Part shown: piece by piece, positions 25,013 through 37,529 of the stretch | Layout of the letters: every line of letters starts with the position of its first letter | Numbering within the stretch: position 1 is the stretch's first letter | From: Solen grandis | Taxonomy: Eukaryota; Mollusca; Bivalvia; Adapedonta; Solenidae | DNA: 64,000 bases | Reading direction: 5' to 3' | Assembly: GCA_021229015.1 (NCBI GenBank) | Contig: CM037788.1 | Span: 47,407,520-47,471,519, forward strand | Program-made: the position numbers and the translations under genes | Notes under the pieces: generated by a model | What the model saw: the letters and a program-made list of their open reading frames with translations, nothing else | The model's database searches: none | Told to the model about the DNA's origin: nothing

Positions 25013-26154
25013 GCAAGTTAACATAGGTCTTACGGAGTGCAGGACCTAGTCAGTCACAGACGATGTTTTAGTTATCTCCCTTGGTATCGTGACACGAGTT
25101 TTGAGTTTACCCCATTGAAATCGTACGCAAAGGGAGATAAGTGAATATTGACCTTTACGTATTATAATTGTGTTCATAAATGACTTTCGTATACTTACTT
25201 TATTGTTATAAGATTACTTGACTGTTATATGTGGAAGCGATGTTTTAGATATATATAAGTAAATGTTGTTAGATAATATACATATTTTTCTGTCACTTGG
25301 TATCAAAATGATAAGCAAATTTTTAACAAAATCTGCATATTTTCTATTACATTTGTTTAACAGTAAAAAATGTATTTTTGTCGGTAGTTGTACCCTTACT
25401 TTTAAATTATTGTGCCAATGCAATTGTTTTTATCTGCATACAGAAATAACGATTAGATGTTTTTTTTAGGTTTTTTTTGTAAACCGTGATATATTGGCTA
25501 AATGTAACGATCTTGGTTGTATTTTCTACTGAGGCTTTTAGCCCATCCATAATTAAGTGCATATTATGTTTGATAAAGTTAAGTGCTTTATTAATGATTA
25601 AATATATCAATTTGACTGTCACACCTTAGAAATTACAACGAGATTGAATATGAATACAAAGAAAAGCTTCACAAGTGTGATTTGTATCATGTTTCAAAGT
25701 AATCTATTTCTTGCTGAGTCTGTAACCCTTACAATGTTTTAGAAATAATACTTCCTTTTGTAATGAGCTTAATGCTCCTGGTAATGATCTAACAATGTTT
25801 TGTGGAAACTTATTTTTTATTTGCTTGGAAATAATCTGTGTAGGAATGTAAAGCTAGCAAAGCATCCATGGTCTCTTTGTTCACCTAAGCCAAGTTTTTG
25901 ATGCGTTATTGACAAAATATGTGTAAGTTTGGATGTGAGACTCAGAAGGCCTTGTAAGTGATGAAGACAAGGCATCCTTCGCCTCAGGTTTAATTGTCCT
26001 TATTAAGATTCAATAATGTCTGTGCTGATGTTCAGGAGGACCAATTTTTTTCATGTTTTAACCCCAAAAAATTATCTCCCAGATTGTCGCAGAGATCATG
26101 TTATTACTTTTCATGTCTGAACTCGGCAGCTGTTTGTTACTGAAAGTTTTAGTT

Positions 26155-26160
26155 AATAAA
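26155..26160 (+). terminator. Candidate poly(A) signal of the MCT-like gene
   Basis: AATAAA about 1.14 kb after the stop codon. It is a clear canonical hexamer in the presumed 3' UTR; others occur further on (for example near 27768), so the true cleavage site is uncertain. Confidence 0.35.
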
Positions 26161-27179
26161 AGACACAGTAAACATAAGAATTGATTGAACCATGTTTATT
26201 CCAAACGTTGAAACAGAAAATCTAAATATACATTTCAGTCTAGTTCGATACAATGGTTAATCACAGTCTAATGTGATGTTTAAATTGTGATCACAGCATA
26301 AATATAATCATAGTGTGGTTAAATTCACGTGGTGAAATCACAGTCTGGTCTTATTGACGTGGTGAGGTCAAAGGTTAGTGTGATTCACTAAGTGAAATCA
26401 CAAGTCTGGTCTGATTCACGTGGTGAGGTCAAAGGTCAAAGTGGTTCACGAGGTGTATTGTATGGCTGTATGTGATGCTGTTTTAATGTGATACTGATGT
26501 CGGATAGCTGTCTCGTAGCATACCGGTGACGTCATAGTCCGTGATACTCAGCTTTATGTGATACGCTGGTGCTTGTTGGCGTCTTTCTTTCACGAGAAAA
26601 AACACAGGGCTGAAGTAGGTCTAACTCTTCCTGATATTAACTTAGTGATTAGGTTGTAAGCAAACTTCAATATCCTGGGTCACTTTATTTTGATTAAACG
26701 CTTAAAGATCTATATTGTCCAAAATAGGCATTTTGTCTCATTTAGTCCTGAGGCTAGTGGTTGTCTATAATTTAACTTAATAACTGTTCCTGGAATGTTT
26801 GTATATTGTAGTCAGCGCTACAGATAGTGTATTGTAGTCATCAACAGATAGTGTTGTCATCAACAGATATTATAGTAATCAGCGTTACAAATATTGTTCT
26901 GAATACGTCAGGTCATGTGACTAATTGGGTACCGAATAGTGAGGGATATCATGAACTAAGTAATTTTTCTATCTAGATAAATGCTTTTGTGAAAAATTAC
27001 ATGTATTATTATGTCGTAGAATAGTTTTAGTTGATATACATGTATTAAAGATTTAGGATATATGATCAATATATCAGTTTATGGATTTGGTACTGACCCT
27101 ACACGGAAATATGTCCATGTAGGGTCCAATTAATTTGTTTCATCGACCACTTTTCCTAGTCATCTATTTGTAAATTTCT

Positions 27180-27292
27180 TCATTTGAATTTCTACTGAGC
27201 CTATATGGATTTCTACTGAACCTATATGGATTTCTACTGAGCCTATATGGATTTCTACTGAACCTATATGGATTTCTACTGAGCCTACTAAA
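27180..27292 (+). repeat. 21-bp minisatellite, about five units
   Basis: Unit ATTTCTACTGAGCCTATATGG alternates with an A for G variant (GAACC) in successive units. It produces the repetitive end of a minus-strand open frame (27164-27541), which is not a gene. Confidence 0.85.
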
Positions 27293-28959
27293 AAATCTAG
27301 GGGTCACCACGTGACCGTGATTCGACTTATGAAAACGCAAGGAACTTCTGGAAGGTAAAAAAATGTACAGTAAAATACCCCATGGGTTTCGTATAAGGTA
27401 GAATTTCCCCTTTATATGAAATGGAGTTTTATAAGTAACCTTATCATGTTCGTGTACTTTGTGATTTAAAATGGCATAAGATATATGGAATGATATGCAA
27501 ATGGTTCTTTCAAACTGTGCATTCTTGTTTTTTGGTCGCATTTTTTCCTCTTTACATTATGTTAATCCACGAGGGATTTATTTTATATTTAAATTTTGCT
27601 TAACAGAAAAAAAAACATTTAAGGTAATTCAGTTGTTTTATTGACTGTATTGTCTACAGACATGCATATTTCTTATTGTGTAAACCGGAGCAATATATTT
27701 ATCCCGTTGTTCAAAGTTTTACCTTTACAGGATATATGTTTTTGATCATTTAACACATTTCACACTTCCAATAAAATGTATAATGCAAGTTTTTAATGAT
27801 TAGATGTATCTATAAAGATTTAATTTTTAGCTATTTTATTGTCGTATGTTTGTTATGTTTTGTGAAAAATCTTTATATATGTATCATTTTTAGAGCATGA
27901 TTCAATTTTTTCGTTTTAAGTTGATGCGTTTTATGTACAGAAAATACCCAATTCTATAGGATTATCATTTCCGCAAGAATATGTGTTGGAACATGCAGTT
28001 CATGTTATTGATCTCGTTCGTCCAATGCAATGACATACTATCACGGACATTGCTTGTTCATTCCCTTGTAGAGTTTATAGTCATAATGTAATGTTCACCC
28101 TTTGTAAAGTATGTAGTCAGTGTAAATACATTTTACATAAGTTCACAGTTTCCAGTTCTATATTTGTATGTCATCAAATTTCCTAACTTGTAACTCGGAC
28201 ATTCTAGGAGTAATACGAAGATTGTCGAGCGTTTCCGGATGTTCCATGATGGGATATTTTGCTTCAACTAAGTTATCATTACTTATGTCGCTACATGCAT
28301 TTTATTTTGTACTGCTGTTCATACAGAAAGATAAGTTTCGAATTTAAATTATGTTAATTCTTGCAAGTTAAAAATTCATGTGAATGTGCGCGTGTATGCG
28401 TTTTACTTTTCAACAGTGTGTGATAAATAAGGAAGGTTTACCTGTCATACCCCAGTCCCAACATCTCCGCCATGTTTCATGTGAATTGCTTTCATACGTA
28501 CCATTGCCAAAGCGACAGGTCGTATGTTACATCACTTGATGTGTCTACCCATTTCATTGTATTCACATCATCAACCCAAACTTCTGATATCTTAATTTGT
28601 AGGCTTTGTTATGTATAAAATGACTTTACCTGGAGTTATAACAAAATACGGCAAACATTACTCGGAAATGAATCCTTATTGTGGACAGTTACAGTGCTTC
28701 CACACTGTAGCATCACACTGTAAACATGTGGTATGCTACCACTCTTAGTCACTTTATCATGACACCGATGCGCCAAACAGAGGTTGGGGGATTTGATGTG
28801 GTGTGTAGCTGGCAGAATCATACTCACGACCTCCCAAAACCATTTTTAATTTGACGTAAGTAAGGATCCGAATCTTCAAACACTTAGTCATACATCGGTC
28901 TTTTATTTTGTATGTGACAATGGACAGTCACCCTTCTCTATATACCACCTATTTATACA

Positions 28960-29300
28960 CCATAATATGGAGTATTACACAAATAGACGTGATAATACAA
29001 CATTAGATGACGTGTTACACAGATAGATTTGGTCATACATCATTCTACCATGTATTAAACAAAAACACGTGATCATACGTCATTAGATGAAGTGTTACAA
29101 AAGTACACGTGGCCATACGTTTTATGATGTATTACACAAATACACGTGATCGTACATCATAAGATGATGTATTACACAAATACACGTTAAACGTCATTAG
29201 ATGATGTATTACACAAGTACACGTGGCCATACATCATTAAATGTTTACACAAATACATGTCATACATTATTATAGGAAGCGTTACACGAATACATATGGT
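28960..29300 (+). repeat. Imperfect ~45-bp tandem repeat
   Basis: Repeated AGATGATGTATTACACAAAT and ACACGTGATCATACATCATT segments, variably truncated, about seven units. Confidence 0.7.
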
Positions 29301-31011
29301 CATACAGCATTTCCTTCACATTTTAAATACACTATCCCATAATCACATTAAGCTGTTAAGTTTTTTTAAAAGTGTTCTTGTTCATTTTGTATTCACGGGT
29401 GTATTGTATAATTTGTGGGCCACAGTTTTTATTGTGTTCAACATTTTTTTTATTGGTCTGACCTAAACACTTGATCATTTTAACCACTGTGACTGTAGTA
29501 TACTTAGATACCCAGCCTTACTTCCTTCCCCTTTTTTTTTTTGGTATGTTAATGCTCACCTACACCTCCACATTAAAAACCTTTTAATTTGTGTCTTATT
29601 GATGGTATGTATAATAGAGTAAGACCAATTAAATAATAGGTGGTGACCCCCCCCCCCCCCCCCACTAAAAAAAACCTTTTATGATGTTTTATCATTTTAA
29701 CGTAGGTTATGATGTTTATGCTTTTACTCTTTATTTAAATCAAGGCCGTGATAAAGAAAACGGTTGGTTAGGGCACGAGAAACAAAACCTGTTTAGGCCA
29801 AATAGAGTTAAAAAAAACAAAGTTCTTTTAATTTCTGTTACGTTCATTGAATTGCTACACTGACATAGATTTTTACTTATTACCCGTATTGCATGTATGA
29901 ATATGCATTGCGACACCCCCTATTCCTGGTTTATGTGAATATAATAAAACGGAACAAGATAGAATATAGAATATAATATATACAGAAAAGAGATAAATAA
30001 ATAGTTGTTTCTGTATGTAAGTGCACCGTTTTCAGATTTATTGTTTTTTGCTTGTAACAATTTCTGACCGGAAATAGATGTAGAATTGCTAGGTGCAAAG
30101 CTAGAGAAGACGTAAATGCTGTTATTGAAATATTATATGTCACATTGTAGAAAACCGAGTTTTTCCAATTGGCTTGACCGGAAGTAGAAAATGATAATCG
30201 TTTTTTAGAGGAAAGACGATGCTTTTCTAATTGAGTAGATTATATTTTTTCTAATCTGCTGATCATAAGAATGTATGAAGTGTAACATTCCCTATCTTTC
30301 TATCAGGTTGTTTTTATTTTCCTGTCTTGTTTTGTTTGTAAGGCTATGTCTGTTTTTTTTTGTCATATTTAAAAGCTGTGTTATCCTTTGTACACAAAAG
30401 TTTCAGTACGAAATAAATACATAGGTTTATTAAATATTTTCATCTAAGTTCATTGTTGTCGTTATTAAATTCCCCTTCCAGCCCTGTTTTGTGTGTGTAG
30501 CAAAAGGAACAAATAGAAAACAATGGAATTGAAAATAAGCACAATGGGTATTGTTCATTGAAATATCACTTTCATTTAGTAAGAGAAATTTCTGTATGAA
30601 TGTGTCAGAAGCATCGGCTTAATATAGGGATGATGTAATCCACCAACCACACTAAGTTCTAAGTAAAGTTTAAATACTTAGAGGTAAGTATCATCATTTT
30701 TGTTTCTCCATTTAAAATATTCAAACAGTTCAGTTCTCAGCAAATATTCTTAACTTTTAAGGTAATAATATATGTCAACTTAGTCTTCTACTTGAATAGT
30801 TCGTATTAGGTATTTTGGCATTTCATCAGCGAACAAAAATCCTGGAATTCACACCTCAGTACTTTCAGTACTATTAAGCGCCATGTACACATGGCCGGTG
30901 GAGTACGAGCCGGATTATATTATTCGGATTTTATACTCAACTTACAAGAGCAGAATTTTTTACTCCTTTTCTCCTTGTGGGAAATAAATAGTTTAAATAT
31001 GCGTAAATGTT

Positions 31012-31017
31012 TTTATT
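31012..31017 (-). terminator. Candidate poly(A) signal of the GPCR-like gene
   Basis: AATAAA on the minus strand (TTTATT on plus), about 225 bp after the receptor stop codon. AT-rich surroundings make chance occurrence possible. Confidence 0.3.
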
Positions 31018-31240
31018 TGAAAACAAAGAAGAAAACTCGTCAACCATGCTTTAATATAAAAACCAAATATAAAAATAGTGACAAGTCTGATATCACAGAT
31101 TCGCTTTTACAGAAAGCCGCTGATAGTAAGATTGTCAATTCTTAAAAGAAAGGATGATGTACAATAAACTGTACAATTAATTACAGCAGATAAAGTATGA
31201 AAACAGTAGTATCATCACTTGTCCTTCTGTTTGCTTAACT

Positions 31241-32203
31241 TTAAACGAATGAGTCCTTCGGAGGATTAAGTCTGACTAAAACCCGAGAGGGTTTCTGTCC
31301 AGACTTGACAGGGATACTGTAAATGTCACCGGATTTCGCGACTATCACATTGCTGTTTGGCAAAGACGTCTCGTTTTCAAGGGTTTTTTGCACGTTCCTG
31401 TAACTCGGTACCCTGACTATTTCCCTGTTCTGTCGTCCCGGGCTCTTGAACCGACTATTCATATGGCGGTAAGAATAGTATCTTAATATGGCAGCATGTT
31501 GCTGGGAATTGGGTGTGGCTGAATCACGCGGTCCCTGTCCCAGCGTGCAGGATATATTGTCCATGTCTACACTTTTATTCGATACATTTTCGGATGACAT
31601 TGCTGACATGACGGATGAGCCACTCAGACGCCGGGACTTGCGTATTTGTATGACGTTATTTTCCCTGGGGAGGTAACTTTGTATGTACGAATATGTCTCA
31701 TTGTTCTCCCCTAGATTATAAGATTGCGCAATGGAGCCAGCCAGCTCTTTTGATTCCGCAGATTCGTATAACCACTCAGTTTCGCTGTATGCTCGGCCTG
31801 CTTCGTCCGTCAGGGCATTCCGCAAATCCACCGACGCACTGTCAAGTTCTGCAGCGATCGAGTTCCGTATATCTGTAAATTCCGCTACGAAACTATGTCT
31901 CCCACTGCTAAGGCTGTAATAACTTCCGATCCTCTTCAGTTTTGTTTCGTGCTGCACGTGCTCAGAATCACGTGTTTCTTGTGTATCCGCCTGGCTGTCG
32001 TCCACGCGGTACACCCCGCTACGGTCGTGGTTTCGATCCGGGGGCCGCAGGATGTCATACAGACCCTCCTTACTTCTGTTGTCTTCCTCGTCCTCAACTT
32101 CAAGTCCGCTGTCTTGCCGGAAGTCCAGATCAGCCGGAAACCTCGATAACTGGTCTTTGGCGTTGTCAAGGCGACATTGAAGGCTAGTGATTAATTTTTC
32201 TTT
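31241..32203 (-). CDS. GABA-B-like last exon: coiled coil, long tail, PDZ-type C-terminus
   Basis: 963 nt, 320 residues plus TAA (31241-31243). Acceptor ATAATTTCAG before AAAGAAAAA. Opens with KEKLITSLQCRLDNAKDQL (rest of the coiled coil), an acidic stretch (EVEDEEDN), then a long Ser/Tyr/Asn-rich low-hydrophobicity tail with a basic RKSRRLSGSS site of the protein-kinase A type, and ends NPPKDSFV, which matches a class I PDZ ligand (S-x-V). Opposite-strand open frames in this interval are shadows. Confidence 0.85.
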   Translation of the reverse strand, partial: KEKLITSLQCRLDNAKDQLSRFPADLDFRQDSGLEVEDEEDNRSKEGLYDILRPPDRNHDRSGVYRVDDSQADTQETRDSEHVQHETKLKRIGSYYSLSSGRHSFVAEFTDIRNSIAAELDSASVDLRNALTDEAGRAYSETEWLYESAESKELAGSIAQSYNLGENNETYSYIQSYLPRENNVIQIRKSRRLSGSSVMSAMSSENVSNKSVDMDNISCTLGQGPRDSATPNSQQHAAILRYYSYRHMNSRFKSPGRQNREIVRVPSYRNVQKTLENETSLPNSNVIVAKSGDIYSIPVKSGQKPSRVLVRLNPPKDSFV

Positions 32204-33505
32204 CTGAAATTATGAGGGGATCACCTCTATAGATAAAATAAAGTTATGATAAATAAAACCAAGACTAAAGTAGGGCTGCTACGAATCAACCCGCGTAGTG
32301 GATATGTTATATAAATCTTTATTTTCCAGGATATTTTAATGTCATTTACAAACTGGAAACAAAACTCAAAAATGAAACTATTCGTGATTTTGGAATCAAA
32401 AGCACTTGTTGCCTAAAAATCCATTTTACCTAATGACACGGTAATATTACAGTTAAAAAAAAATGAATACTTAAAAAAGTAAAGCATTGTTATTTGGTAA
32501 TAAAACTTATTCTAACTAAATTTATTGTTCTGGATAAAGTATTGCACCTCTACGTTACAATTTAAATGTTGTTATTCATTATTAAGACAGTATTATTGCT
32601 TTCCATTTAACTAGTTCAAAATATAAATTTTCAACTGTGGTTTTGCATACTATTCAGCCCAACACTCAATTTTATTTGAAATACATTTTTCCTTTTCAAT
32701 ACCCTTTTTCAATTCAAGACAAAGATTTAAAAAAAAAAATCTTCAGCGAAACGAGGAAATAAAAAATCAAACAACATTAAACAAGTTCATTTGAAACTGC
32801 TTATATCGGTACTTTAAAAAAGGCTACAAACATGTAAAAGTCAGTATTGATAAACTATGTCAATGAATACATTTGTATGAAAATCAACCGAAGATTATTC
32901 TTACTTGTCTTTTTGGGGAAAGATAATATGTTGATAACACTGTAATCAACCGTCAAACACCAGGCGTTAGTTTAAAATTAACGTCTGTTTATGTCGCTCA
33001 CATTCAATCAACTTCTTACAACTTACTGTAAAATCATTAATGTTCGTGGGGTCTTATTTTCGTCGATTCGTGGACGGCTTAATTCACGAAAGTGAATTTC
33101 CCACGAAAATTATCATTTTCATAAAAACCTCATGTGCACATTAACATGAATCTACGAATACATGTATCAACGAAATTGACTTTATTACAGATTCCACGAA
33201 ATTAAATGCCAACGAAAATTTATGAATTTACAGTACATTAATCCCTCTCGACGGTTCTGTACTTTGCGCCTGGGAAATTAATGTGAGAAAAACTTGCCAA
33301 CGACCTTCAGAATCCACAGCCATGTTACCCCTTAGGGTAAAGTCCATGTAATGTTTCCTCTACGTCTTGGACCACTTAACCTCTACCAAGATGACCAAAG
33401 TACCCCAATGTAACATTTGGAAACCTTGGTTATCTCCGTGAATTGCCAAGAGGTCCGAAATATAGCGGTTCCGTTATAGGGACTTTACCTTAACCACACC
33501 AAGCG

Positions 33506-33536
<31 letters not shown>

Positions 33537-35755
33537 ATGAAACCCTGCTACAATGGATATGTATAGATACATATTGTTTTTACTAATATAATACTTACAA
33601 CTTATTTTGCCATCACAATTTATAATCAACAAATCCACCACCATCATCAGTGTCGTATATTGCATTGGTTTTATTTCATACTTAAATCGTATTTTCTCAA
33701 CAAACAGTCATAAATATTACATGTATTTTACACTTTTCAGAAGCAATGCAAGCATGTGCTGCTTGTCTCTCTTTACCTTCATTATCGACATTAACAGGTT
33801 AAATATATAGACACACTAGGTACCATGGTAACAAAGTTACTGACCTCCAGGAGTGAGTCCTTCAGCTGTTTGTTTTCTTCCACAATGTTCAGCAAGCCAT
33901 CGTCAGGTTCCAGATTTTCATTAACGTCACCGCGGAGTTGTTCCGGCACGGCCCGCACGTGCTCCTTCAGGGAGAGAGTAGAGATACGCGGAGACGTGTT
34001 CTCTGGCGTCCTCCACCAGTACCGCACCTTTGGGAGGGGGATATAGTCGAGTTAATATACGTTGAGATGCTCTAGTGAAAGGTTTACAATTAACTATAAA
34101 AACCCAGCCCATCACAGACTTAGTAATATGTACGTTTACTCTTCTCATTTTCACAGCATCTAAAATTTTGTCATCAGGAAACACTAGATGCAGTTGAGTT
34201 TTGAAGAGTCGAATTCAAAAGATCAAATTACGTCACTAAAGTGCAAATCTAACGCGTTCAGATGGAATCGTCGAAACGTGTTAACATTAAAGCAGTTCGT
34301 TCTCAGATGGTCATTAAGAATTAGTTTTTAGCTATATGTGTGTATAACGTCTATTAATATCCATCTATAGACGCATGATCACCAAATGCAAAAATGGGTG
34401 GTTTCCCCATCACAGGCGATACCGTCACGAACGGTATTGAGACTATATTTATAATTATAAAACTTATGCATATTTAGATTTTCTATTTTTATTTGCCGTC
34501 ATTTGGCTGATTATCATTAACTAATTTGGACGAAGGTGCGTTTGCGAAATTTGCGTTGACCTATATTTGCCGAGTTTATTTGTCAGGAAGCAAAGACTTC
34601 ACCAACATTAACGAGGGAGAGTAGAGAATTATCATCATTATCTTTTTTTTTTAATTTTGCCAACCATCTGTGAACGAGCTGCTTTAAGATATGCAGTTAC
34701 AGTTAGTTCTTGGAGTATTGTATATTTGTCATACTTTTATTAAGATCAAGAATTTTACTGCATGCTTGGTTGCTTACCTTGGGGAAGAACAGAATCATCT
34801 GCACAATGATGGTCGTACTGGACAGGACTACTGACGTAAAGATGTAGACAGTGTTAGGATCATCGTGTAACGTAAGCGTCACCATGGAAACGCAGAACGT
34901 CAGCAATACGCTGGCGAAGATAGCGGTTATGGTGTGAGCAGCGTCATTCAGACACGGGACGGAGACAGACCGGATTTTCCAGGCTAAATATAAACACAGA
35001 ACGGCAGTGGTGACCTTCCATAAGATCAACACGCCAGTCCAAACCGGGAATTTCTCACATTGGCACGTACGCACGAGTGAAATCTCTTTCTTTCCAGAGG
35101 TGATGTTGTTTTCGCTGATTATCTGTAAAATATTTAAATCGAGTAATTTGACTATATATTACATGTATGTGACTTACAACGAAGGACAGCGCTCTACACA
35201 ATAGCATTTGGAAACTTTATTTATTTAAATTCATATATGATTAATAGCCGTAACATATGCATAATTTAGTGGCACCGTTGTCGAGTTGTAGAATGTATTG
35301 ACTAGATGTACGCGCCTGAATCGCACCTGGTGTCAAAACTTCTTCATGATCTTACCAAGTGCAAATTACTATTCCCACTAAAAAACCTCAAGAGGGCTCA
35401 GTACAATTATATACTTTTTTTATATAAATTTATGTTCGTTCACCGTACCGTAAATCCACTGCCCACTCAGATGCATAAACTAAACATTCAAGCAGGTCTT
35501 TCATTTTTTATTTATTTATTTTTTTTTTTTTTTTTTTTTTTTTTTGTTATGATGGGGATGAAAATAGTTGATGTGTATAGTCACTTCAATATGTATTCGT
35601 TTTACTCTGAGAATTCTATGTTGACGCCATACCTGGTGCGTATAGAGCACGTTCTGTGTGTGAACAGGATCTATCGTCTGCCACAACGTCATCAGTGTGA
35701 CGTCAACCATCAGCATGCCCGTCACGCAGAACATCAGACGGCTGTCATGGATTAT
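31241..35755 (-). CDS. GABA-B receptor-like class C GPCR, 3' part of gene (TM4 to stop)
   Basis: Four minus-strand exons in order: 35755-35633, 35122-34778, 34027-33845, 32203-31241; 537 codons plus TAA. All junctions are GT-AG and phase 0. The reading covers TM4 (GMLMVDVTLMTLWQTIDP), an ECL2 with two Cys and an N-x-T site, TM5 ending LYLAWKIRSVSVPCLND, TM6, TM7 ending MILFFPK, a leucine-zipper-like coiled coil split by the last intron, and a 381-residue tail ending DSFV. WQ..DP, AW..R.VS.P.LND and F.PK are hallmarks of GABA-B-type class C receptors, plasma-membrane receptors coupling to Gi/o as coiled-coil dimers. TM1-TM3 and the extracellular part lie upstream (higher coordinates) and were not found, so ligand and subtype (GABBR1/2, GPR156-like or orphan) are open. 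Confidence 0.85.
33024..33236. mobile_element. MITE with TACTGTAAA termini
   Basis: Begins TACTGTAAAATCATTAATG and ends with the inverse, CATAAATT...: the right end read in reverse is TACTGTAAATTCATAAATTT. The interior carries several CACGAA/TTCGTG arms (imperfect palindrome). About 213 bp, no coding; a TA target of the Tc1/mariner kind is possible. Confidence 0.65.
33332..33495. mobile_element. Possible short MITE with GGTAAAGTCC ends
   Basis: Left TTAGGGTAAAGTCC and right GGGACTTTACCTTAA are inverted relatives about 160 bp apart. Diverged, no clear target duplication. Confidence 0.4.
33507..33538 (+). repeat. (AAAT)n microsatellite
   Basis: About eight AAAT units in the last intron of the receptor gene. 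Confidence 0.9.
33845..34027 (-). CDS. GABA-B-like exon: proximal C-tail and first half of coiled coil
   Basis: 183 nt, 61 codons. Acceptor CCCAAAG|GTGCGG, donor CTGGAG|GTCAGT. VRYWWRTPENTSPRIS follows TM7; the end, LLNIVEENKQLKDSLLE, has a hydrophobic heptad pattern and continues across the intron into KEKLITSLQCRLDNAKDQL. Confidence 0.85.
34778..35122 (-). CDS. GABA-B-like exon: ECL2, TM5, TM6, TM7
   Basis: 345 nt, 115 codons. Acceptor ATTTTACAG before ATAATCAGC; donor CCCAAG|GTAAGC. Starts with an ECL2 carrying N-N-I-T and TCQC, one Cys probably bridging TM3. TM5 is VLILWKVTTAVLCLYLAWKI, followed by RSVSVPCLND; TM6 ITAIFASVLLTFCVSMVTL; TM7 VYIFTSVVLSSTTIIVQMIL, closing with FFPK. Confidence 0.88.
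35516..35545 (+). repeat. Poly(T) run, about 27 nt
   Basis: Preceded by TATTTATTTATT. Lies in the intron between the TM4 and TM5-7 exons; on the receptor's strand it is poly(A), so it may be a retroposon tail, but no element body was recognised. Confidence 0.7.
35633..35755 (-). CDS. GABA-B-like exon: ICL2 end and TM4
   Basis: 123 nt, 41 codons. Minus-strand acceptor TTTCGTGACAG, donor CAG|GTATGG. Peptide IIHDSRLMFCVTGMLMVDVT then LMTLWQTIDPVHTQNVLYTH Q: the I(K/H)D.(K/R)L start of TM4 and the (L/C)WQ..DP exit seen in GABA-B receptors. The codon phase at its 5' end is assumed from the continuous open frame. Confidence 0.82.
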
Positions 35756-37470
35756 CTGTCACGAAATCATTATCCATATAATAAAAAGTTGCGATGTCAT
35801 CACAAGGCGTGTGTATATTACTTAATGCGTAATACGAGTAAAAAGTTCAGACATAACTATTTTCATTCTACTTTTAGATAAAGTGCAACATATACCGGTA
35901 TGTATATATGTACCAGTATGTAGAGGAGAGTTTTGGACGATGACTTCACTCTGATTCTTCTTTTTCTAGTATGATTAAGGTATCAGTGGTTTTACCCGGA
36001 TGTCCCTTGTTCACACAGTCCAAATATAATACATAAACCCAACTTTGTAAAATATTGGACATATGAGAGGGTGAATGAGGGGTTTAAAGTCCCCCATCCC
36101 TATTAGTTTTGATTAATTTGTATAATAATGTGTGCTATCGCTTCTTAAAGACAACACTAAGCAATAAATTGATAAATTGAATAAATAAATTTCAACTCAA
36201 TTTTAGAACTTTAATATCAGCCATAAAAACATGTGTAGCAATGGCATTATTGTGCGAGCAGAAATTTTGGTGCCCGTGCATTTCATGAAAAATTGTGAGT
36301 TGAATACTGAATTGCAGAACACCTCAGCAAGCAATTACAAAATAATCCCGTATTCATTTGACACTTAACATGCACAAATAATATTATTTTTTCAATGAGC
36401 CTAAAATATCTCCCAAAATAAAATAATCTATATGTGTTTGACTATTAACCTTGGCCAATCTATTTACACTAGACTATCAAGCGTCAAAAGAAGCACCCAA
36501 AATAACTAAGGTACAAAAGTCCTACTTTACCATAAGCTATAGACCATTTCACTCCGAAATGAGACCTACGTAAATCAACGAGCACTTCCCGAACCCCTAA
36601 ACTACATGCTGGTGTATAATTCCACACATTGTTCAATGGGAAATAAACCACACTTGAGACTTTTCCTCAGTCACTGATTTGTCCATTTAAATAAGCGAAT
36701 TTAACCGGGTATTGCTGATCCCTGTTGAAATGGTCTATTACAACACCAGATACACTTTAGTTTCGTGTGCGACCAAGCAAAAAAAAAAATGCCTCCCGAT
36801 CACCTGCACTGTACGGCTGTATCACCTAGGCTGGTTACCTATCGGTCGATACAATTAAATCATTAGTGCTTCACCTACAGAGGACCAGCAACCAAGTATC
36901 CCATCGGACCTATCTTCAGACAAACCCCTTTACTAGACTAGCTACCTTCAGAAGGGACAGCGGCCAGTAAGTGGTTCACACAGATGACCGCAACCTACCC
37001 TCAGACTACTTGCATGAAAGTAACAAATTATTTTGCTTAAAAGGTTTCAAGACCGAATTAGGTCAATGAACTGAAGGAACAGGGGTTTTGATGTAATATT
37101 GTCTCATTCATTTTGTAAGTTAAGTTAAATTTAATAATATGAGGATACAATGTTCATGCAACGCCAATAAACTCAGTGTTATAAGGCCGTTTTGACTTGT
37201 TTGATTACGGTCGTCATAAAGATTTGGTTTAGTATTACAGACATGCATCTTTTAACCAAATCTAAATTCTAAGAGAGAAAATAAAGATACATATATAATT
37301 AAAACTGCAATGGAGAAACGATTCAACTATCCCCAATTAACGAACACGAAACGGAAATCACAGCGTTTTTTTGATGTCGCCGTTGATGCTATACATTTTG
37401 TTTTTATTGAAATAGTGGCTCTTAATGTTTTTAATTAGAATATGTCTTAATTCCTAAAAAAAAAAAGGGA
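35756..37470. other. Region upstream of the visible GPCR exons, nothing recognised
   Basis: Expected to hold a further intron and the TM1-TM3 exon of the receptor, but neither a KTWRV-like ICL2 nor TM3 could be read on the minus strand. AT-rich, no repeat family recognised. Confidence 0.35.
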
Positions 37471-37474
37471 CAAT

Positions 37475-37491
37475 CGTCCCTGGGTGGGCTC

Positions 37492-37529
<38 letters not shown>

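Larger units (their letters stand above)
25013..31240. other. Convergent intergenic region, 3' UTRs of both genes
   Basis: Between the stop of the plus-strand transporter (25012) and the stop of the minus-strand receptor (31241). No coding sequence recognised. Contains a GTGATTCACGTGGTGAGGTCA imperfect repeat block (26320-26460), a 21-bp minisatellite (27180-27292), a ~45-bp CGTGATCATACATCAT repeat block (28960-29300) and a run of C (29648-29663). Confidence 0.5.
32204..33844 (-). other. Last intron of the GABA-B-like gene
   Basis: AT-rich intron holding a MITE (33024-33236), a second inverted-repeat block (about 33332-33495) and an (AAAT)n microsatellite (33507-33538). No exon seen. Confidence 0.6.

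Noticed and set aside
35306..35881. 191-aa plus-strand open frame
   Set aside because: It runs through a poly(T) tract and antisense to the TM4 exon of the receptor; the minus-strand reading has conserved family motifs.
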